Origin: JAISGQ01 sp045536305
GTDB lineage: Bacteria; Bacillota; Clostridia; Oscillospirales; Acutalibacteraceae
DNA length: 13,025 bases
Direction: 5' to 3'
Assembly (NCBI GenBank): GCA_045536305.1
Contig: JAZSNH010000061.1
Span: 1-13,025, forward strand
Within the stretch, counting starts at the first letter, position 1. Each line of letters starts with the position of its first letter. The notes beneath the pieces were generated by a model that saw only the letters and a list, made by a program, of their open reading frames with translations, was not told the origin of the DNA and searched no databases. The position numbers and the translations under genes are program-made. This document shows positions 1 through 6,715 of this stretch, piece after piece.

Positions 1-39
1 GCTTATGCATTCGGGAGTTTTCTTATAAAAGCACATAAC

Positions 40-75
40 AAAATCCGCATTTACAGTTTTGTAAATGCGGATTTT
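40..75 (-). terminator. Intrinsic terminator after the phosphodiesterase gene, possibly bidirectional
   Basis: A perfect 15-bp inverted repeat (arms 40-54 and 61-75) surrounds a 6-nt loop. The arm ends are AAAA/TTTT, so RNA read in either direction ends in a U run. It lies 11 bp past the stop of the leftward phosphodiesterase gene, where a terminator is expected. Bases 1-39 show no gene I can support. A rightward gene ending left of the window could share this terminator. Confidence 0.85.
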
Positions 76-86
76 CGTTTGATAGA

Positions 87-911
87 TTACTTCTGCGGAA
101 TGAAGCCCTCAAATATGGAGCAAGCCTTTTTTTCCACAGCAGCCCTGTGATCCTTAACGTTCTTTACAGTCCAGCGAAATTCCTTTGCGCCGAAGAGAAC
201 ACGATTGAGCCATGCGCCGGGAGTATTTACATCAAGCACATTGACTGCAATAAAATCAGGTCTGCCGAGGACATTGAAAAGAAGCATGCTTTCGGCAATA
301 TCAGCAAAGAACTTTCTTTTGCCATCACGGGAAAAGCGGGTCACAAGCTGACCGCGCACAAAGTGAGGACGGTTCTTTTTAAACCAGCGGACAGCTCTCG
401 GATCGAAGGATTCCACAACAAAATCACCCATATATCGATCGAGTGTCTCAGCAACAGCCTTGCAAAGAATGTCGCAGTTGTCAGCGGTCTTTATCTCAAC
501 AATAAGAGCTTCCCTGCCTCTGACCATTGAAAGAACATCGCAGAAGAGAGGGATCCTTTCGTTCGTGCCGTCAAGACGCAGAGCCTGAAGTTCTGCGTAG
601 GTGGATTCTGACACGAGCTTATTTACTCCTGTCATACGGAGCGTGGCGTTATCGTGCATGACGACCAATCGGCCGTCCTTTGTCATACGCACATCAAGCT
701 CGAAGCCGAAGCTGTTCTCAATAGAGCGGCGAAAAGCGGCCATAGAGTTTTCGGGAACGCCTATGCTCCTGTCGTGGAGACCTCTGTGTGCAAAATGTCT
801 TGAGCTTATCCTGTTGAGCAGCTTGCTGCGTCTGATGGCAGGCATGGCAAGGAACAAGTATAAAAATATGAGAAGTATAATTATAATAACGAGAAAAAAG
901 AACAATTTCAT
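87..911 (-). CDS. Membrane-anchored glycerophosphodiester phosphodiesterase (GDPD family)
   Basis: The family hydrolyses glycerophosphodiesters, from phospholipid head groups or teichoic-acid-like polymers, to glycerol 3-phosphate and an alcohol. The 274-residue protein starts with one hydrophobic segment (about 3-23) and then a complete GDPD TIM-barrel domain. Visible active-site features are H42-R43-G44, E54-N55, the metal-binding pair E71/D73 in ELDV, H86-D87 and E139-I-K141. N-terminally anchored GDPDs of this shape are common in clostridia. Positive charges after the helix (RRSK) leave it unclear whether the domain faces in or out. The ATG at 911 has an AGGAG site about 9 nt upstream, inside the end of the transporter gene. 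The 4-nt gap implies translational coupling. The family is secure; the natural substrate is not. Confidence 0.92.
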   Translation of the reverse strand: MKLFFFLVIIIILLIFLYLFLAMPAIRRSKLLNRISSRHFAHRGLHDRSIGVPENSMAAFRRSIENSFGFELDVRMTKDGRLVVMHDNATLRMTGVNKLVSESTYAELQALRLDGTNERIPLFCDVLSMVRGREALIVEIKTADNCDILCKAVAETLDRYMGDFVVESFDPRAVRWFKKNRPHFVRGQLVTRFSRDGKRKFFADIAESMLLFNVLGRPDFIAVNVLDVNTPGAWLNRVLFGAKEFRWTVKNVKDHRAAVEKKACSIFEGFIPQK

Positions 912-915
912 TTCA

Positions 916-2475
916 TCAATCTCCTACGTCAAGAGCCTCAAGTCCTTTTTTTGCAACAGGCTTGTTGTCGCCGTGGCGAACGAACAGCATTGTTACAAAG
1001 GCGATGGCAACAAAGATGGTTGCATAGGGGAAGAGAGTGGTAAGAGAGACATTATCCATAAAGATACCGGAGAGAGTGGGTGTGATAGCCTGAGCGGCCA
1101 TGCTGAAGGCGTAATAGTAGCCTGTGTATTTTCCGACTGTGCTGCCCTTTGCCAGCTCAACGACCATCGGGAAGGAGTTGACGTTTATCGTAGCCCAGCC
1201 TATACCGGCAAGAGCGAACATGCAGTTCATGAGGATAGCAGGACTTCCGATTCTGAGGGTTCCTGCAACGGCAAAGGAAATGCCAAGCATAATAATACCG
1301 GCGAGAATGGATTTTTTTCTGCCGACCTTTGAGGAGATCATACCGACAGGCAGGTATGAAACGATAGCCGCAGCGTTGGCAAGGAGCAGGGTGGTGTTGT
1401 AATCGAGATTGAGGACCTTGCCTGCATAAACGGAATACTTGCTTGTAACGGCATTGTAGCCCATGAACCACAGGAAGACGGAGAGAAGGATAAAGATAAG
1501 CGACGCAAATTCGCCTTTGGTAAGCTTGCGCGATCCCTCGCTGCTGTTCTCATCGCTGTCATCTATGCCGAGAGCTACGCTTTCCTCCTGAGCCTCTTTT
1601 GCCCATTTAGGCTCTTTTACAGTCAGCAGGAATATTGCCAGAGCAACGATCATTATAGCGGCTATAACGCCGAAAAATACGGTGTAGCTCATAAGCTGAT
1701 TCTTGACAGCGCCTGTTGCAAAGACAGTGCCCAGAACAAGAACGATTATACCGCCCGATGTTCCGAGAAGATTGATAACTGCATTTGCCTTGGAGCGCAG
1801 CGGCTTGATAACCACGTCAGGCATCAGGGCTACAGCAGGCGAGCGGAAGGTCGCCATAGCTATAAGAGCGATAAGCAGTATGCCGACAAAAAGAATAAGC
1901 GGCGTAGGATTAGCGATCACACGACCCCATGCGTATGCCTGTCTTGCAGGAACGACATAGTTTGTGTAATCGGGATTGGTCGCGGTTTTGCCGCTTTCAT
2001 CCGTTTTCTCGGAGGTGATGGAGAGGAACTGCTCCTCTGTAAACTTCTCCGTGAGAACAAATTCTTCGCCGTCGGGAGTGCGAAGAGTATTGGGATACTC
2101 ATAATTATAGAGTGCGGTCATCGAATCGCGAGCATCGATCTCGGAAACTGCGGAGATATTTGTAAGCTGCATATTATCGGCAAAAGACATACCGATGAAA
2201 GCGATAACGGCAATTATTGTACCGACAAGAATAAAGGGGGTTCGCTTGCCTGCCTTTGCACTGCACTTATCGGAGATCGAACCGAAAAGCGGAAGCATAA
2301 ACAAGGCAAGGATGTTGTCAAGGGTCATGACAACACCGGAAGCGGTCTGGGACATGCCGAATTTATCGGTGAGGATCTTCGGCACGATAGTGTCGTAGGC
2401 CTGCCAGAATGCACATATCAGAAAAAATGCAAATCCGACGAGAATTACTCTTTTGTAGTTAAGCTTCATCTTCAT
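916..2475 (-). CDS. MFS transporter, sugar-cation symporter-like (GPH/SLC45 type)
   Basis: This 519-residue polytopic protein is probably a secondary transporter of a sugar or small glycoside. The first helices lie near 10-28 and 46-66. The cytoplasmic MFS loop-2 signature follows at 67-79 (SISDKCSAKAGKR), and TM3 is near 81-99. A hydrophilic insert of about 85 residues (101-188) then precedes TM4 (191-210), whose end reads RSPAVALMPD. An acidic cytoplasmic linker (about 288-320) separates the two halves, and a second loop motif sits at 382-389 (SKVGRKKS). The ATG at 2475 lies only 2 nt from the AAAGGA site. The in-frame ATG at 2469 (M3) has an 8-nt spacing and may be the true start. The gene is coupled to the downstream phosphodiesterase, so the substrate could be a glycerophosphodiester or a sugar released by the nearby glucanase. 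That is inference. Confidence 0.85.
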   Translation of the reverse strand: MKMKLNYKRVILVGFAFFLICAFWQAYDTIVPKILTDKFGMSQTASGVVMTLDNILALFMLPLFGSISDKCSAKAGKRTPFILVGTIIAVIAFIGMSFADNMQLTNISAVSEIDARDSMTALYNYEYPNTLRTPDGEEFVLTEKFTEEQFLSITSEKTDESGKTATNPDYTNYVVPARQAYAWGRVIANPTPLILFVGILLIALIAMATFRSPAVALMPDVVIKPLRSKANAVINLLGTSGGIIVLVLGTVFATGAVKNQLMSYTVFFGVIAAIMIVALAIFLLTVKEPKWAKEAQEESVALGIDDSDENSSEGSRKLTKGEFASLIFILLSVFLWFMGYNAVTSKYSVYAGKVLNLDYNTTLLLANAAAIVSYLPVGMISSKVGRKKSILAGIIMLGISFAVAGTLRIGSPAILMNCMFALAGIGWATINVNSFPMVVELAKGSTVGKYTGYYYAFSMAAQAITPTLSGIFMDNVSLTTLFPYATIFVAIAFVTMLFVRHGDNKPVAKKGLEALDVGD

Positions 2476-2480
2476 CTTCC

Positions 2481-2530
2481 TTTAACATAAAAATATGCGG
2501 GACAAGGTTATTGTACCACCTTGTCCCGCA
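2481..2530 (-). terminator. Intrinsic terminator after the glucanase / small-protein operon
   Basis: A perfect 13-bp inverted repeat (2496-2508 and 2518-2530) has a 9-nt loop. Reading leftwards it is followed by TATTTTTATG, a U-rich tail. It begins 27 nt past the stop of the small four-cysteine protein, as expected for the end of that operon. The same palindrome overlaps a promoter for the transporter, so it might also act as an operator. Confidence 0.8.
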
Positions 2531-2538
2531 GTGTGCAA
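2510..2538 (-). promoter_or_regulatory. Candidate promoter for the transporter-phosphodiesterase unit, overlapping the terminator
   Basis: On the minus strand, TTGCAC (2533-2538) is followed by 17 nt and TACAAT (2510-2515), a good vegetative match. AT-rich DNA (2539-2556) lies upstream. The -10 box falls in the loop of the 13-bp palindrome, and the predicted start point lies in its left-hand (2496-2508) arm. The leader to the transporter start would be about 25-35 nt. Confidence 0.55.
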
Positions 2539-2556
2539 TGTTTTTTAAAAATTATG

Positions 2557-2733
2557 TCAGTTTTGCTTTTTCACAACACCGTATTCATCGTCAAGACGGA
2601 AATACGGGCATGAGGAATGAGTTGAACTCATAAAACGGTACACATCGTCTTCATCAAGATTAACAAGACATTCGTAAGACTCATAATCCTCGTTGTAGAC
2701 GTAGTATACGCACATTTCGCAGGCACTGCTCAT
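2557..2733 (-). CDS. Small four-cysteine protein, DUF6472-like
   Basis: This is a 58-residue acidic protein with C5-x2-C8, C22 and C42, and a tyrosine-rich body. The pattern (CEMCVYYVYNEDY, YECLVNLDEDD, then CPYFRLDDEY and a basic VVKKQ end) matches small clostridial proteins I know as DUF6472; the family name is from memory. Four cysteines suggest a metal site, but no function is known to me. The ATG at 2733 is chosen because it starts 4 nt after the glucanase stop and just before the conserved cysteine motif. A longer reading overlapping the glucanase gene has no family resemblance there. The ribosome site is weak (GAG at -6), so translation probably depends on coupling to the glucanase. 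A terminator follows. Confidence 0.8.
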   Translation of the reverse strand: MSSACEMCVYYVYNEDYESYECLVNLDEDDVYRFMSSTHSSCPYFRLDDEYGVVKKQN

Positions 2734-2737
2734 AATC

Positions 2738-5017
2738 TCAGTCAAGAACAGCCATGAGGTAAATGAGCGGAGAGTTCCAGTAAATGGTGATCTCGTTGCA
2801 GGAATAGCTGTCAAAGTTGTCAATGTAGCACTTCATCTGAGCAGTATCCTTGGCGATATAGGTCTGAGCAGCACTGTCCTCTCTGTTCTGGTTAGGTCCG
2901 CCGATGAGCATGCCGGGCATGAGCTCATCATAAGCAACACTGGGTCTGTGATGCGGATTCTCAGGCCATCTGGTGCCTTCCAGGGTAACATAGCTTCTGC
3001 CCATGGGATTGAGACCATAGATATAATGGAAGTGCATTTTTGCCTTTGCAAGATACTCTTCGTTGCCGGTAAGCGCATAAGCCTGTGCAAGGGTTGCGCC
3101 GTTATCTGCAACGATCATGTTACTGCCCCAGGGATATTCGGTAAGGGAGATGCCGAAAACTTCCTTGTTTGCGACCTTCATCAGCTCATCTGCATAAGCG
3201 ATGAAATCGTTGTACAGCGCAGTGTAAGTAGCAGCATCGCGCTTGGACACTTCAAGATCGAGATATTCAAGGGTACCGAAGGAGCCCATATCAGCCCAGC
3301 CCTTGCCGCGATAGATATTGTCGCTCGAAGCAACGGTCTTGACTGCATCGTGATATTTCTCTTCGCCTGTTACTCTGAAAAGAGATGCGGCAGCCCAGAA
3401 GCGCTCGTCGTTGTCATTTTCATCGGGATACTCACCGGTATTGGTGTCAGAGGGATTGTGGAATGCGATAGTTCCGTTGTTCTCAAGGAATTTCCATGCA
3501 AGCTCTGCGGCAGCAAGGCACTTCGATGCGAAATCTGCATCAACGGTATTGTAAACTCTTGCAGCAAGAGCCATGGAAGCTGCAAAAGCAGCGGTCGAGG
3601 TGGTAGAGATATCATAAGCATAAAGCTGATCGGTGTCCTCGTGAGGAGCAACGTTGCCGCAGAACATAAGGGTGTTGACCTTGTGGTAAACAGCGCCGTC
3701 TGCACGCTGCATCTTCAGCATCCACTCAAGCTCCCAGCGGGTTTCGTCGAGGATATCGGGGATGCCGTTGCCGCTTTCGGGGATGCCGAGCGAATCGGAG
3801 AACTTATCGGGAGCATCTTCGTATGCGTAAAGAAGATCTGCAACAGTCTTTGCGCCTGCAACGATGTAACGACCGTAGTCGCCTGCATCATGCCAGCCGC
3901 CTGTAACATCGATAAACTGATCCTTTGTGCCGTAAACAAGCGCCTTGCCGGAGTGACAGACAGGATGAGCAAAGGTGCCGGAATGTTCAGCAGTCAGCTC
4001 GCAGCCGCAGCGCTGGAGATAAAGCATCTTGACAACGCTGTCAAAGGATTTGTCATAAACATCCTCAGCTATGGTGAACTCATAGGACTTGCCGAGATTG
4101 GTGTTTACATAGTAGGTGCCGGGAGCGGTGATCTCAGAGATATCACCGATTCTGATGCCTTCTTTGGCTGCTTCGGAGTAGAGCTTCTTTGTGGTTTTGC
4201 CGGACAATACCACATTGCCCTTTTCGTCGCATACATCGTAGCTTGAGACATCGGTGCCGCCGTGGAAGTATACGAGCTTTTCATCGTTGGGCTTGTAGCC
4301 TACCTGATTGAAGAGAGCGTATGTAACAGGCTCCTCAACAAGAATAATTGCGTTCTGCTCATTGATAACATTTATTTTAATATCATCAAAGAAAACGTCG
4401 AAGGTTTCGGTGATCTCAGTCTCACCGTAAGTGGGCTGAGTACCCATGTTAAATGCCATACGCTGGGTTCCGTCAACCTCGGCCATGGTGAAGGGGATAG
4501 TGAAGGTCTGCTTTTCGGTGGTAATCTCAACGACCTCAGAGCAGTAAGCCTGATAGCTGCCGCCGTTCTGCTGGATTCGTGCTTCACAGTACTTGTTTCT
4601 GGTTGCCCATGCTGTAAATACGAATTCATAGTCGCCGCCTTCGTGGATCTGGAATCCGTCATAGAAGAACTGTATAGCATAGTCAAGGGAACCGGTCTTG
4701 CTGATGGTGACCTTACCTGCACCATCTACTACAGCGAACTCACCGACGCCTGCGCCGGAAATATAGGTGCCCCAGCCTGCGGCACCGTCAGAGAAGTCGC
4801 CGTTGGTAGCTATGTTCTCACCGTCACGAGCGAGGTTATCATTATTGCTGTCCTGTGCCTCGTCCTCGGGTGTGTCGGTAGCTGTTACATCTGTAGCAGT
4901 TACATCGGTTGCCGATACGTCAGGATCGACGGCAGGCTTCTCTTCCTTCTTGCCGCAGCCGGCAAAAAGAGAAACGAGCATCAGAACTGACAGGGTCAAT
5001 GCAAGAAAACGTTTCAT
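2738..5017 (-). CDS. Cell-surface lipoprotein family-9 glycoside hydrolase (endoglucanase/cellulase type)
   Basis: This 759-residue enzyme probably cleaves beta-1,4-glucan at the cell surface. A lipoprotein signal ends LFAG/C21. A Thr/Asp/Glu linker (about 22-66) contains three copies of an ATDVT-like unit. A CBM4/9-type beta-sandwich follows (about 67-217, starting NIATNGDFSDG), then an Ig-like CelD_N domain (about 231-318) and the GH9 (alpha/alpha)6 barrel (about 325-759). Active-site motifs are intact: GGWHDAGD at 373-380 (D377 and D380, nucleophilic-water base), HHRPS at 689-693, and the second GH9 signature at 731-749, with E742 as the likely acid. No dockerin or SLH repeat is present, so attachment is by lipid rather than through a cellulosome. 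The ATG at 5017 has AGGAGG 7 nt upstream. Substrate specificity (cellulose, xyloglucan, mixed-linkage glucan) cannot be read from the sequence. Confidence 0.95.
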   Translation of the reverse strand: MKRFLALTLSVLMLVSLFAGCGKKEEKPAVDPDVSATDVTATDVTATDTPEDEAQDSNNDNLARDGENIATNGDFSDGAAGWGTYISGAGVGEFAVVDGAGKVTISKTGSLDYAIQFFYDGFQIHEGGDYEFVFTAWATRNKYCEARIQQNGGSYQAYCSEVVEITTEKQTFTIPFTMAEVDGTQRMAFNMGTQPTYGETEITETFDVFFDDIKINVINEQNAIILVEEPVTYALFNQVGYKPNDEKLVYFHGGTDVSSYDVCDEKGNVVLSGKTTKKLYSEAAKEGIRIGDISEITAPGTYYVNTNLGKSYEFTIAEDVYDKSFDSVVKMLYLQRCGCELTAEHSGTFAHPVCHSGKALVYGTKDQFIDVTGGWHDAGDYGRYIVAGAKTVADLLYAYEDAPDKFSDSLGIPESGNGIPDILDETRWELEWMLKMQRADGAVYHKVNTLMFCGNVAPHEDTDQLYAYDISTTSTAAFAASMALAARVYNTVDADFASKCLAAAELAWKFLENNGTIAFHNPSDTNTGEYPDENDNDERFWAAASLFRVTGEEKYHDAVKTVASSDNIYRGKGWADMGSFGTLEYLDLEVSKRDAATYTALYNDFIAYADELMKVANKEVFGISLTEYPWGSNMIVADNGATLAQAYALTGNEEYLAKAKMHFHYIYGLNPMGRSYVTLEGTRWPENPHHRPSVAYDELMPGMLIGGPNQNREDSAAQTYIAKDTAQMKCYIDNFDSYSCNEITIYWNSPLIYLMAVLD

Positions 5018-5079
5018 TAAAATTCCTCCTATGTTACGTAAGATAGTTATATTATATATGATTTTTTTGCTTTGGCTAT
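5018..5079 (-). promoter_or_regulatory. Candidate promoter and ribosome site for the glucanase operon
   Basis: On the minus strand a perfect TATAAT (5051-5056) has only a poor -35 (ATAGCC at 5074-5079 with a 17-nt spacer). The leader would be about 27 nt and includes AGGAGG (5025-5030). A strong -10 with a weak -35 fits activator dependence, and the TTAA cluster lies just upstream. This is inference. Confidence 0.5.
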
Positions 5080-5083
5080 AGTG

Positions 5084-5130
5084 TTTAATTATTTAACAAA
5101 GTTAAATTTGAAAGACTTAACTACTTAACT
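5084..5130. promoter_or_regulatory. TTAA half-site cluster between divergent promoters (candidate operator)
   Basis: Five TTAA cores start at 5085, 5093, 5102, 5117 and 5125. Two of them form the 15-bp palindrome TTTAACAAAGTTAAA (5092-5106, 6-bp arms around AAA). Two others form an exact tandem repeat of ACTTAACT (5115-5122, 5123-5130). The cluster sits just upstream of both the leftward -35 region and the rightward -35 (5139), so a bound regulator could act on both genes. The surrounding DNA is AT-rich, so part of the pattern may be chance. Confidence 0.45.
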
Positions 5131-5138
5131 AAAAAACA

Positions 5139-5167
5139 TTGACAAAATTTGTATATAATGCTACAAT
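5139..5167 (+). promoter_or_regulatory. Vegetative-type promoter for the FAD dehydrogenase gene
   Basis: TTGACA (5139-5144), a 17-nt spacer and TACAAT (5162-5167) nearly match the consensus. Transcription would start near 5174, giving a leader of about 70 nt before the ATG at 5244. I see no riboswitch or strong hairpin in that leader. Confidence 0.7.
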
Positions 5168-5243
5168 TACATATTGATTGATAAACAATTCCAATCCAAA
5201 GCATAATATGATGTGTTATATAAGTGATGAAAGGAGCTTGGCT

Positions 5244-6626
5244 ATGAAGTATGATGCTGTGTGTGTAGGAGCAGGTATTGCCAATCTGATGTTTGCGTAC
5301 GAGGCAAAGAAGCTTCGCAGTGATATAAGGATAGCTATACTTGACAAGGGAAGGGAGCTTTCGCAGAGAGTTTGCCCCATACTCGAAGGCAATGCAGAAA
5401 AATGCATAAAGTGTCCCTCGTGTGCGATAGTAAACGGCATTTCCGGCTCGGGCGCGAAAAACGACGGAAAGTATATTATTCCCGATGAAAGCTCATTTGA
5501 CTACGGCGGCTGGCTCAGCTCTTACCTTCCTCACGCACAGGTAAGAGAGATGATCAAATACCTCGATTCCGTGCTTTATGAATTTGCGGACAAGGATTAT
5601 CCCGTGTATGAGCCCAGTGCGGATTTCAGGCGCGAGTGTCTTAAATATGATCTTCATCTTCAGCAGGCAAACATACGCCATTACGGCTCCGACGGCAATT
5701 ATAATGTAATGAGCGCGCTGGTTGATTATCTGCGTAATGAAGGGGTTGAGATATATCCGAACAGTGATGTTGCGGATGTTGATATCGATGCAAAGCGCGT
5801 CATAACAGCAAAGGGCGAAGAATACGAATACGATCAGCTTGTTCTCGGCATCGGAAGAACAGGCTCGGGCTGGCTCACCGATTTCTGCAGAAAAAACAAC
5901 ATTCCGCTTAAAAACAACAAGGTCGATATCGGGGTCAGAGTAGAGATACCTGCCGATGTATGTGCAGGCATATCGAGCGGTATTTACGAGCCGAAGATAT
6001 ACTACCGTACAAAGCAGTACGGCGATCTGGTGCGTACCTTCTGCTGGAACAACGGCGATGCAAGGGTGTGTGTCGAAAACAACGACGGGATAATGTCTGT
6101 AAACGGTTACTCAAACAGCAATTCGGGGCAGTCCACAGGATGCTCGAACTTTGCGCTTCTGTCGAGCATCAACTTTACAACGCCCTTTGATAATCCCACG
6201 CAGTATGTGCGCTATGTCGCGGCGCTTTCCAATATGGTCAGCGGCGACAATGTACTTGTACAGCGGTACGGAGATCTTCTCGCGGGACGCCGCACCAATG
6301 CTCACAGGCTTTCTCAGTCAACCGTCACACCTACGCTGAAAACAGCGGTCGCAGGTGATATCTCCCTTGCACTGCCCAAGCGTATCCTTGACAATATAAT
6401 AGAAATGATCAGACAGCTCGACTGTGTGCTTCCGGGCATGGCAAATTACGATACGCTTATGTACAGCCCGGAAATAAAGATGTATTCCGCGCGGCCTCAT
6501 TTTATTGATGAACGCTTCGCCGTAGCAGAGGATGTATATGCAATAGGAGACGGCGCAGGAGTAACAAGAAGTCTTTCCCAGGCAGGCGCCATGGGGATTT
6601 ATGTGGCAAGGCAGAGCATTTGCTGA
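5244..6626 (+). CDS. FAD-dependent dehydrogenase, COG2509-like, with a cysteine cluster
   Basis: This 460-residue flavoprotein has an N-terminal Rossmann fold (YDAVCVGAGIANLM, GAGIAN at 9-14, acidic D34 at the strand end). A cysteine cluster follows: RVCP (C44), then CIKCPSC (C54, C57, C60). Next is GISGSGAKNDGK near 65-76, a diverged form of the GGAGAFSDGK motif that I associate with COG2509. The C-terminal FAD motif is YAIGDGAGVTRSLSQAGAMG (GDGAG at 435-439). The reaction is unknown for this family. The cysteines could bind a metal or Fe-S centre or be redox-active. The start at 5244 is preferred because AAAGGAG lies 7 nt upstream. The frame stays open up to a TTG at 5178, but that start has no ribosome site. 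The gene is divergent from the glucanase; a shared role is not shown. Confidence 0.85.
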   Translation: MKYDAVCVGAGIANLMFAYEAKKLRSDIRIAILDKGRELSQRVCPILEGNAEKCIKCPSCAIVNGISGSGAKNDGKYIIPDESSFDYGGWLSSYLPHAQVREMIKYLDSVLYEFADKDYPVYEPSADFRRECLKYDLHLQQANIRHYGSDGNYNVMSALVDYLRNEGVEIYPNSDVADVDIDAKRVITAKGEEYEYDQLVLGIGRTGSGWLTDFCRKNNIPLKNNKVDIGVRVEIPADVCAGISSGIYEPKIYYRTKQYGDLVRTFCWNNGDARVCVENNDGIMSVNGYSNSNSGQSTGCSNFALLSSINFTTPFDNPTQYVRYVAALSNMVSGDNVLVQRYGDLLAGRRTNAHRLSQSTVTPTLKTAVAGDISLALPKRILDNIIEMIRQLDCVLPGMANYDTLMYSPEIKMYSARPHFIDERFAVAEDVYAIGDGAGVTRSLSQAGAMGIYVARQSIC

Positions 6627-6657
6627 AATTCTGCATATTTTACCTATTATTAACACA

Positions 6658-6686
6658 TTGCATACAAACAGGCATTACAATATGGA
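6658..6686 (+). promoter_or_regulatory. Weak candidate promoter for the LCP gene
   Basis: TTGCAT (6658-6663), a 17-nt spacer and TATGGA (6681-6686) lie in the 89-bp gap before the LCP gene. The -10 is a mediocre match. Readthrough from the FAD gene is the alternative, since I find no convincing terminator between them. Confidence 0.3.
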
Positions 6687-6715
6687 AAGACCCTTGACAT
6701 AAGGAGGCGGTATAA

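Noticed and set aside
601..1332. Plus-strand open frame across the phosphodiesterase and transporter genes
   Set aside because: It spans the junction of two genes on the other strand, has no good ribosome site and no recognisable domain.
2948..4246. Long open frame (432 codons) on the plus strand
   Set aside because: It is antisense to the GH9 gene, whose domains and catalytic motifs are unmistakable. The translation is cysteine- and isoleucine-rich with no family signature.
5139..5159. TTGACA paired with the perfect TATAAT at 5154-5159
   Set aside because: The spacing is only 9 nt. The TACAAT at 5162-5167 gives the correct 17-nt spacing.
5178..5243. 22-residue N-terminal extension of the FAD dehydrogenase from a TTG
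   Set aside because: The FAD-binding fold starts right at the ATG at 5244, which has a strong ribosome site. The TTG lies at the predicted transcript start without one.
6611..6634. Hairpin at the end of the FAD gene as a terminator
   Set aside because: Only 5 bp of stem with a 14-nt loop and no clean T run.
6694..6699. TTGACA just before the LCP ribosome site
   Set aside because: As a -35 box it would put the -10 inside the coding region, after the start codon. Probably chance.
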